Part shown: one piece after another, positions 1 to 5,484 of the stretch
How positions within the stretch are numbered: position 1 is the first letter of the stretch
Layout of the letters: the number at the start of each line of letters is the position of its first letter
Assembly: GCA_012963185.1 (NCBI GenBank)
Contig: DTWD01000236.1
Location: 1 to 5,484 of the forward strand
DNA: 5,484 bases
DNA from: Acidobacteriota bacterium
GTDB taxonomy: Bacteria > Acidobacteriota > Vicinamibacteria > Vicinamibacterales > UBA8438
Direction: 5' to 3'
The notes under the pieces: model-generated
Told to the model about the DNA's origin: nothing
Databases searched by the model: none
What the model saw: the letters and a program-made list of their open reading frames with translations, nothing else
Program-made: the position numbers and the translations under genes

Positions 1-600
<600 letters not shown>

Positions 601-604
601 TTCT

Positions 605-613
605 AGGAAGGGG
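605..613 (+). promoter_or_regulatory. Ribosome binding site of rpoC
   Basis: AGGAAGGGG is purine-rich and resembles the Shine-Dalgarno consensus. It ends 4 bases before the ATG at 618, with its AGGA core (605-608) 9 bases before it. It lies in the 17-base gap after the rpoB stop, so ribosomes finishing rpoB arrive directly at the rpoC start. Confidence 0.8.
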
Positions 614-617
614 CTAC

Positions 618-3600
618 ATGCGACCGACTTTTGCAGACAGAGGCTCTCTGGCCGTAGATTTTGATGCGATTCGAATTAGTCTCGCTTCGCCAGAAAAGAT
701 CTTGTCATGGTCACACGGCGAGGTCACGAAACCCGAAACGATTAACTATCGTACGTTCAAGCCCGAGAGAGATGGGCTGTTTTGCGCGAAAATCTTTGGC
801 CCAGTAAATGATTGGGAATGCTTGTGCGGTAAGTACAAGCGTATGAAGCACCGCGGTGTTATTTGTGACAAATGTGGTGTCGAAGTAACCCAGGCGAAAG
901 TTCGGCGTGAGCGTCTCGGGCATATCACGCTTGCTACGCCCGTTAGCCACGTTTGGTTTTTTAAAGGACTTCCTAGTCGTATTGGTCACTTACTTGATAT
1001 TTCGTTGCGTGATCTGGAGCGAGTTCTCTATTTTGAGGCATATGTTGTTGTAGATCCGGCGGATACTGACCTTAAGCAGAATCAGCTCTTAAACGAGGAG
1101 CAGTTTCGTAAAGCTAGGGAAGAGCACGGTATAAAGTTCGACGCTCAGATGGGCGCAGAAGCGATCAAGGAATTGTTGCGCCAGGTTGAAGTGGAGGATC
1201 TTGCCGAAGAGTTGCGCGAAAAGATGCGTAGCGAAACGTCAACGCAGAAAAAGCTTAAGTTTGCGAAACGCCTGAAAGTGGTCGATTCATTTCGGCGTTC
1301 TACGAACAAGCCGGAATGGATGATCCTTGATGTTATTCCTGTAATTCCGCCTGAGTTGCGGCCTCTGGTGCCGCTGGACGGTGGCCGATTCGCCACATCT
1401 GATCTGAATGACTTGTATCGGCGTGTTATCAACCGTAACAACCGGTTAAAGAAACTGATGGAACTGAAGGCGCCTGATGTGATTATCCGTAATGAGAAGC
1501 GGATGTTGCAGGAGGCGGTTGATGCCTTGTTTGATAATGGTCGCCGGGGTCGTGTTCTTCGTGGTGCTAATAATCGTCCACTGAAGTCGCTTTCCGATAC
1601 TTTGAAGGGAAAACAAGGTCGCTTTCGTCAGAATTTACTCGGGAAGCGGGTTGATTATTCAGGGCGTTCAGTGATCGTCGTTGGCCCGGAACTCAAGCTT
1701 AATCAATGCGGTCTACCGAAAAAGATGGCACTCGAATTGTTTAAGCCTTTCATCTACAACAAACTCGAACAACGTGGCATGGTTGCGACGATCAAGCAAG
1801 CGAAAGAGATGGTCGAGCAGTACGAACCGGCCGTATGGGACATTCTTGAGGAAGTTATTCGAGAGCATCCGGTCTTACTTAATCGTGCACCGACACTGCA
1901 TCGACTTGGGATACAAGCCTTCGAGCCGGTACTAGTTGAGGGTAAGGCTATTCGGATTCATCCGCTGGTGTGTACTGCCTTTAATGCTGACTTTGATGGC
2001 GACCAAATGGCTGTGCATGTGCCATTGTCTCCGGAAGCGCAAATAGAGGCCTCAGTTTTGATGATGTCTTCGAACAACATCATGTCGCCTTCAAACGGTG
2101 CTCCTATCACTGTTCCGTCACAGGACATTGTTCTTGGGTGTTACTACCTAACGAAAAGTAAGCCTGGGGCGAAAGGTGACGGTCGAGTGTTTGGTAGTTC
2201 GGAGGACGTGATTTCAGCGTTGGATTCCGGTCATGTAGAGACACTGACGCCGATCAAGCTGCGCGTTAATGGTTTGTTTATGGACTTGACGACAGAGCGA
2301 GACGATCAGGATCTTCTTCATGCGAATGTTAAACACCTTAAAGGTGAACGAATGGAGACTACTGTTGGGCGTGTTGTTTTCAACGACGCCCTACCTGACG
2401 TTCTCCCATATTTTAATGGTCTCCTTAAAAAGAAGGGTTTACAGCAGGTTGTTCAGTACTGCTACTTAAACCACGGTCGTGAGCTCACGGTAGAAATGCT
2501 TGATCGGCTTAAAGATCTTGGCTTTTTGTACGCTACAAAGTCAGGTCTCTCGATAGGGATCGACGACCTTGTTATTCCGAAGGGGAAAGCTGCGCTTGTT
2601 GACCACGCGAAAACCGAAGTGATTCGTGTGGAGAAGCAGTACCTCGAAGGCGCGATTACAAATGGTGAACGCAAGAACAAAGTCATTGGAATTTGGTCTG
2701 AAGTGACCGAGAAAATTGCCGATGAAATGTTCGATGCGATGGAAGATGTTGCCGAAACCGAAGACGGGCGCTTTTTTAACTCGGTCTACATCATGGCGGA
2801 TTCTGGCGCCCGGGGGAGCAAACAGCAGATTCGTCAGTTGGCGGGCATGCGTGGTTTGATGGCTAAGCCATCTGGGGAGATTATTGAGACTCCGATTACG
2901 TCGAACTTTCGAGAAGGGTTGGACGTGTTGCAGTATTTCATTTCAACGCATGGAGCGCGGAAGGGTTTGGCTGATACCGCGCTTAAAACAGCTGATTCAG
3001 GGTACCTCACGCGGCGGCTCGTTGATGTGGCCCAAGACGTCATTATTTCTGAACTTGATTGCGGCACACTTGATGGCATTGAGTCGAAAGCGATTGTTGA
3101 AAGTGGTGAGATTATTGAGCCGCTACGAGATCGGATTATTGGTCGCGTGATTCTGGAGGCCGTCCATGATCCTTTTAATGGCGAAGTGATTGCTGAGGCT
3201 AATACTGAACTAGGTGAGGAGCTCGCCTCCGATATACAAGAAGCCGGTATTGAGAAGGTTAAGATTCGGTCGGTTCTAACCTGTGCCTCGAGGCGTGGCG
3301 TTTGCGCCCATTGTTATGGTCGGGATTTGGCGACTGGTAAGTTAGTTGAATTGGGCTTGGCGGCCGGAGTTATTGCTGCGCAATCAATTGGCGAACCTGG
3401 AACGCAACTGACGATGCGGACCTTCCATATCGGTGGAACGGCGTCCCGTGTAACTCAACAGTCAACACTAGAAAGTAAACATGCAGGCACGGCTCGGTAC
3501 GAGGGTGTTCAGCTTGTTGAGAAGAAAGATCGTTCGCTTGTTGTGATCAATAGAACAGGTTCGCTTGTTGTGCAGGATTCAAAGGGACGCGACCGAGAGC

Positions 3601-4883
3601 GTTATCAGTTGGTCTACGGTGCGAATTTGCAAGTGCGGGATGGCCAAGATGTTGAGCCGGGGCAGACTCTAGTCGAATGGGATCCGTACACTTTTTCGAT
3701 CTTGACGGAGCAGTCTGGAACAGTGAAGTTTAAGGACATTATTGAAGGCTTAACCGTTCATGAGGAAGTCGATGAGGTGACTGGTCTCACGCGCCAGATC
3801 ATTGTTGACTCACCAGACGAAAAGAAACAACCGACGATTGAAATAAGAAATAGTGCGGGTAAGGCTATTCACCAGCGTCACATGCCGTCACATGCCCATC
3901 TAATGGTTCAAGCTGGTGATACGGTCGATGCTGGTGATGTACTCGCAAAGATTCCGCGTGAGACTACCAAGACAAAAGACATCACCGGTGGTTTACCGAG
4001 AGTCGTTGAATTATTTGAAGCTCGCAAGCCACGAGAGACGGCTGTTATCAGTGAGATTGATGGCGCGGTCAAGCATGGCGGCATTGTTAAGGGTATGCGG
4101 AAGTTGATTATTGTTCCAGAGGAAGCCGGCGCGGAACCGCGCGAGTATTCGCTTCCCCGCGGCGTTCATGTCAATGTGCAAGAGGGAGATCTCGTTCGCG
4201 CTGGGGAGGCTTTGATGGACGGCCCCTCAAATCCGCACGATATTTTGAGCGTTTTGGGTGAGAAGGAGTTACACCGTTATCTCGTTAATGAGATACAGGA
4301 GGTCTATCGTCTGCAGGGTGTTGCGATTAACGATAAACATATAGAAGTCATCGTTCGGCAGATGATGCGGTGGGTAAAGGTTGAAGAGGTGGGTGATACT
4401 GAACTCCTTATTGATGAGCAGGTTGATAAGTTCAGGTTTTTAGCTGAGAACGAGCGTGTTCTTGGGGATGGCGGTCAACCCGCTACCGGTCGCCCGCTAC
4501 TTCTAGGTATTACCAAGGCATCGCTTTCAACGGAGTCTTTTATCTCGGCGGCGTCTTTCCAGGAAACCACGCGAGTGCTCACGGAGGCGTCTATTTCAGG
4601 GAAACTCGACCACTTGCGTGGACTTAAGGAAAACGTGACGATGGGGCGGTTGATTCCAGCCGGAACAGGGCATGACTATTATCGGCATGTCCGAATTGAA
4701 TCTGATGAGCCACCACCGCCACCAGTATTGACTTCTGAAGAGTTGGAACTTGAACGTGAGATGGAATATTTTGCTGACCCGACTGGTCGGGCTAGTGAGT
4801 TTTTGCGTGCGGTCGGAGCTAACCTTCAGGCACCGTCTGGACCGAGGCTTCGGAAGGTGCAAGATAAAAATAGTGACACGTAA
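618..4883 (+). CDS. rpoC: RNA polymerase beta prime subunit, complete
   Basis: This is the largest catalytic subunit of RNA polymerase, 1421 residues (E. coli: 1407). Landmarks in order: N-terminal zinc site with C68, C70, C83 and C86; clamp-helix coiled coil that binds sigma, about 260-310, with [10 protein letters not shown] starting at 272; switch-2 segment [20 protein letters not shown] from 330; catalytic NADFDGDQM at 456-464, whose D458, D460 and D462 hold the catalytic magnesium; bridge helix from about 773 ([18 protein letters not shown]); second zinc site C815, C889, C896 and C899; trigger loop [19 protein letters not shown] with M933, R934 and H937; SI3 insertion about 945-1111; trigger helix resuming at [11 protein letters not shown] (from 1119); conserved C-terminal RLIPAGTG at 1344, then a 70-residue variable tail containing five prolines (1365-1369). 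No catalytic or metal-binding residue is missing and there is no intein or frameshift. The ATG start is supported by the strong binding site at 605-613 and by the alignment of the N-terminal motifs. The TAA stop is backed by a second in-frame TAA at 4893-4895. Confidence 0.99.
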   Translation: MRPTFADRGSLAVDFDAIRISLASPEKILSWSHGEVTKPETINYRTFKPERDGLFCAKIFGPVNDWECLCGKYKRMKHRGVICDKCGVEVTQAKVRRERLGHITLATPVSHVWFFKGLPSRIGHLLDISLRDLERVLYFEAYVVVDPADTDLKQNQLLNEEQFRKAREEHGIKFDAQMGAEAIKELLRQVEVEDLAEELREKMRSETSTQKKLKFAKRLKVVDSFRRSTNKPEWMILDVIPVIPPELRPLVPLDGGRFATSDLNDLYRRVINRNNRLKKLMELKAPDVIIRNEKRMLQEAVDALFDNGRRGRVLRGANNRPLKSLSDTLKGKQGRFRQNLLGKRVDYSGRSVIVVGPELKLNQCGLPKKMALELFKPFIYNKLEQRGMVATIKQAKEMVEQYEPAVWDILEEVIREHPVLLNRAPTLHRLGIQAFEPVLVEGKAIRIHPLVCTAFNADFDGDQMAVHVPLSPEAQIEASVLMMSSNNIMSPSNGAPITVPSQDIVLGCYYLTKSKPGAKGDGRVFGSSEDVISALDSGHVETLTPIKLRVNGLFMDLTTERDDQDLLHANVKHLKGERMETTVGRVVFNDALPDVLPYFNGLLKKKGLQQVVQYCYLNHGRELTVEMLDRLKDLGFLYATKSGLSIGIDDLVIPKGKAALVDHAKTEVIRVEKQYLEGAITNGERKNKVIGIWSEVTEKIADEMFDAMEDVAETEDGRFFNSVYIMADSGARGSKQQIRQLAGMRGLMAKPSGEIIETPITSNFREGLDVLQYFISTHGARKGLADTALKTADSGYLTRRLVDVAQDVIISELDCGTLDGIESKAIVESGEIIEPLRDRIIGRVILEAVHDPFNGEVIAEANTELGEELASDIQEAGIEKVKIRSVLTCASRRGVCAHCYGRDLATGKLVELGLAAGVIAAQSIGEPGTQLTMRTFHIGGTASRVTQQSTLESKHAGTARYEGVQLVEKKDRSLVVINRTGSLVVQDSKGRDRERYQLVYGANLQVRDGQDVEPGQTLVEWDPYTFSILTEQSGTVKFKDIIEGLTVHEEVDEVTGLTRQIIVDSPDEKKQPTIEIRNSAGKAIHQRHMPSHAHLMVQAGDTVDAGDVLAKIPRETTKTKDITGGLPRVVELFEARKPRETAVISEIDGAVKHGGIVKGMRKLIIVPEEAGAEPREYSLPRGVHVNVQEGDLVRAGEALMDGPSNPHDILSVLGEKELHRYLVNEIQEVYRLQGVAINDKHIEVIVRQMMRWVKVEEVGDTELLIDEQVDKFRFLAENERVLGDGGQPATGRPLLLGITKASLSTESFISAASFQETTRVLTEASISGKLDHLRGLKENVTMGRLIPAGTGHDYYRHVRIESDEPPPPPVLTSEELELEREMEYFADPTGRASEFLRAVGANLQAPSGPRLRKVQDKNSDT

Positions 4884-4932
4884 AAGGATAACTAAGTTAG
4901 GGGAATAAAAGGCGAATATCCTAGTCAGGTTA

Positions 4933-4961
4933 TTGCCGGTATTTCGTTCACGTGATACAGT
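4933..4961 (+). promoter_or_regulatory. Possible housekeeping-sigma promoter for rpsL
   Basis: A candidate -35 box TTGCCG (4933-4938, 4 of 6 matches to TTGACA) is followed after exactly 17 bases by a -10 box TACAGT (4956-4961, 4 of 6 matches to TATAAT) preceded by an extended -10 TG (TGA at 4953-4955). Transcription would begin near 4968 and give a leader of about 270 bases before rpsL. Spacing and the TG motif are good, the boxes themselves are mediocre, and such matches arise by chance. Confidence 0.35.
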
Positions 4962-5009
4962 CAACGGCTCGGTTGGTGTTAGGAAACCCTATCTAGCTCC
5001 GACCCGTAA

Positions 5010-5043
5010 GAAAGAGGCCTCCGGTCGAACATAAACCTCTTTC
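5010..5043 (+). other. Stem-loop 1 in the rpsL leader
   Basis: GAAAGAGG (5010-5017) pairs without mismatch with CCTCTTTC (5036-5043), an 8-base-pair stem closing an 18-base loop. The loop contains GGTCG (5023-5027), which is complementary to CGACC just upstream (5000-5004), so a pseudoknot is sterically conceivable. A competing local palindrome GAGGCCTC (5014-5021) overlaps the left arm. No T-run follows, so it is not an intrinsic terminator. Confidence 0.5.
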
Positions 5044-5055
5044 CAGCATTGGTAT

Positions 5056-5081
5056 CTCGCTGATGCATAAGCATTAGCGAG
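5056..5081 (+). other. Stem-loop 2 in the rpsL leader (11 bp, ATAA loop)
   Basis: CTCGCTGATGC (5056-5066) pairs with GCATTAGCGAG (5071-5081), eleven consecutive pairs of which one is G-T (5062 with 5075), closing a four-base ATAA loop. It is the strongest local fold in the gap. The G-T pair would be G-U in RNA but a mismatch in DNA, which hints at an RNA rather than a protein-binding DNA palindrome. What follows (TCGCCTGC) is not T-rich, so it is unlikely to terminate transcription. Confidence 0.6.
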
Positions 5082-5136
5082 TCGCCTGCATGAAGAGCCA
5101 AACGAATTAGGGTCAAATCGGTCGACGGTGCCAAGC

Positions 5137-5161
5137 CGGTGTTTTTCAAGACACCGCTTTT
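5137..5161 (+). terminator. Weak terminator-like hairpin between rpoC and rpsL
   Basis: CGGTGTTT (5137-5144) pairs with AGACACCG (5149-5156), eight pairs including one G-T, around a TTCA loop, followed by CTTTT (5157-5161). The shape is that of an intrinsic terminator, but the T-run is only four bases and is interrupted by a leading C, so termination would be partial at best. It could limit read-through from rpoBC, or act as an attenuator for transcripts beginning in the gap. It sits about 75 bases before the rpsL start. Confidence 0.4.
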
Positions 5162-5162
5162 A

Positions 5163-5172
5163 GGCCGCGGCC
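5163..5172. repeat. Perfect 10-base palindrome GGCCGCGGCC
   Basis: A G+C-only perfect palindrome directly after the T-run of the terminator-like hairpin, in otherwise mixed-composition sequence. It has no loop, so as a hairpin it would be poor. It may be a protein-binding site or chance. Confidence 0.3.
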
Positions 5173-5190
5173 ACATTCGGTAGTGTCGTT

Positions 5191-5215
5191 CGTGCCGTTT
5201 TGATGAGTCGGTACG
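5191..5215 (+). other. Stem-loop just upstream of the rpsL ribosome binding site
   Basis: CGTGCCG (5191-5197) pairs with CGGTACG (5209-5215), seven pairs with one G-T, around an 11-base loop. An alternative register pairs GCCGT (5194-5198) with ACGGC (5213-5217). The stem ends 9 bases before the rpsL Shine-Dalgarno core, leaving the binding site exposed, so it does not occlude translation as drawn. Confidence 0.35.
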
Positions 5216-5224
5216 GCGTCAGGT

Positions 5225-5230
5225 AGGGAG
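5225..5230 (+). promoter_or_regulatory. Ribosome binding site of rpsL
   Basis: AGGGAG ends 5 bases before the GTG at 5236. This site decides the start: an in-frame TAG at 5224-5226 overlaps it, so translation of S12 cannot begin further upstream, and GTG is immediately followed by the conserved S12 N-terminus PTISQLVRK. Confidence 0.75.
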
Positions 5231-5235
5231 AGTCC

Positions 5236-5484
5236 GTGCCGACGATTAGCCAGTTGGTTCGTAAGGGTCGTGAGCAAGTTGTTAAAAGGACAAAGAGTCC
5301 GGCACTTCAAAGCTGTCCGCAAAAGCGCGGTGTATGTGTTCGGGTTTTCACCCAGACCCCAAAGAAGCCTAATTCTGCGCTGCGAAAGGTTGCACGTGTC
5401 AGGCTAACCAACTCTATCGAAGTGAGTAGCTATATTCCAGGTGAGGGCCATAATTTACAAGAACACTCCGTTGTCTTAATAAGA
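5236..5484 (+). CDS. rpsL: 30S ribosomal protein S12, N-terminal 83 residues (3' truncated by window)
   Basis: S12 is a small-subunit protein at the decoding centre that helps monitor codon-anticodon pairing. The frame begins at GTG and stays open to the window edge, giving 83 residues of about 124-125 expected. It is recognised by PTISQLVRK at the N-terminus, the block CPQKRGVC (27-34), [19 protein letters not shown] (41-59) and [15 protein letters not shown] (69-83). No gap is needed against E. coli S12, so numbering coincides. K43 in the PKKPNSA loop is the lysine whose replacement gives streptomycin resistance in many bacteria; it is wild type here. The second such site (K88) and the modified aspartate lie beyond the edge. 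Small departures from the usual sequence are E13 in a normally very basic N-terminal tail and the [13 protein letters not shown] stretch (59-71); neither looks disabling. By the usual order rpsG and fusA should follow outside the window. Confidence 0.97.
   Translation, partial: MPTISQLVRKGREQVVKRTKSPALQSCPQKRGVCVRVFTQTPKKPNSALRKVARVRLTNSIEVSSYIPGEGHNLQEHSVVLIR

Larger units (their letters stand above)
4884..5235 (+). other. rpoC-rpsL intergenic region, probably transcribed leader
   Basis: This 352-base gap contains no reading frame I can support on either strand. It holds a possible promoter near its left end, three clear stem-loops in the middle (5010-5043, 5056-5081, 5137-5156), a weaker one before rpsL (5191-5215), and the rpsL ribosome binding site. 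No strong intrinsic terminator lies directly after the rpoC stop; the only pairing there is a six-base stem (4885-4890 with 4917-4922) with a 26-base loop and no T-run. The stretch from about 4965 to 5235 may be the 5' leader of the rpsL message, or the whole gap may be carried on a long rpoB-rpoC-rpsL transcript. I do not recognise it as any named leader or riboswitch family. Confidence 0.6.

Noticed and set aside
711..3150. Several other open frames of 60-98 codons on both strands inside rpoC
   Set aside because: All are out-of-frame readings of the intact, highly conserved rpoC coding sequence.
4885..4922. Terminator directly after rpoC
   Set aside because: Only six base pairs (AGGATA with TATCCT) around a 26-base loop and no T-run after it.
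4596..4964. Open frame of 122 codons on the minus strand, antisense to the end of rpoC
   Set aside because: Most of it lies opposite the well-conserved RpoC C-terminus, which explains its openness; no recognisable domain and no convincing ribosome binding site.
4933..5034. Plus-strand frame of 33 codons starting with TTG in the gap
   Set aside because: The rare start codon has no properly spaced binding site, there is no recognisable product, and it coincides with the candidate promoter.
5063..5110. Very short frames ATG-CAT-AAG-CAT-TAG (5063) and ATG at 5090 to TAG 5108-5110 as leader peptides
   Set aside because: Four and six codons, no binding sites, no run of codons for one amino acid; the first is simply the top of the 5056-5081 stem-loop.
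4979..5176. Open frame of 65 codons on the minus strand in the rpoC-rpsL gap
   Set aside because: No Shine-Dalgarno before its ATG, no recognisable motif, and it covers the stem-loops, whose inverted repeats better explain the sequence.
5176..5204. Possible second promoter close to rpsL (TTCGGT, 17 bases, TTTGAT)
   Set aside because: The -35 box has little resemblance to the consensus and the -10 lacks the key second A; weaker than the candidate at 4933-4961.

Overview
The window is a stretch of core information-processing genes, all read on the + strand: the 3' end of rpoB (RNA polymerase beta), a complete rpoC (beta prime), a 352-base non-coding gap, and the 5' part of rpsL (ribosomal protein S12), which runs off the right edge. 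This is the widely conserved bacterial junction between the rpoBC operon and the str operon (rpsL-rpsG-fusA-tuf). I see no mobile element, CRISPR array, tRNA, rRNA or phage gene.

Organism: a bacterium with roughly balanced base composition. RpoC carries the large insertion in the trigger loop (SI3) found in Proteobacteria, Acidobacteriota and related Gram-negative-type phyla and absent from Firmicutes and Actinobacteria. The wording of the RpoC N-terminus and of the RpoB C-terminus (for example [18 protein letters not shown]) recalls Acidobacteriota or deltaproteobacterial-type lineages more than Gammaproteobacteria. That placement is from memory of family sequences, not a search, and is tentative.

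Layout: 1-600 rpoB tail ending in an acidic extension; 601-617 a short spacer with a strong ribosome binding site; 618-4883 rpoC, intact, with all metal-binding and catalytic motifs; 4884-5235 a gap with no credible gene but with a possible promoter, several good stem-loops and one terminator-like hairpin; 5236-5484 rpsL with a GTG start, cut off after 83 codons.

How they work together: beta and beta prime form the two halves of the RNA polymerase active-site cleft and are co-translated from one message. S12 sits at the ribosomal decoding centre. The gap probably separates control of polymerase genes from that of ribosomal and elongation-factor genes, by its own promoter, a partial terminator, a structured leader, or some mix. 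The coding genes are ordinary. The only part that may hold something undescribed is the structured gap upstream of rpsL, and the evidence there is base pairing seen in one sequence only.
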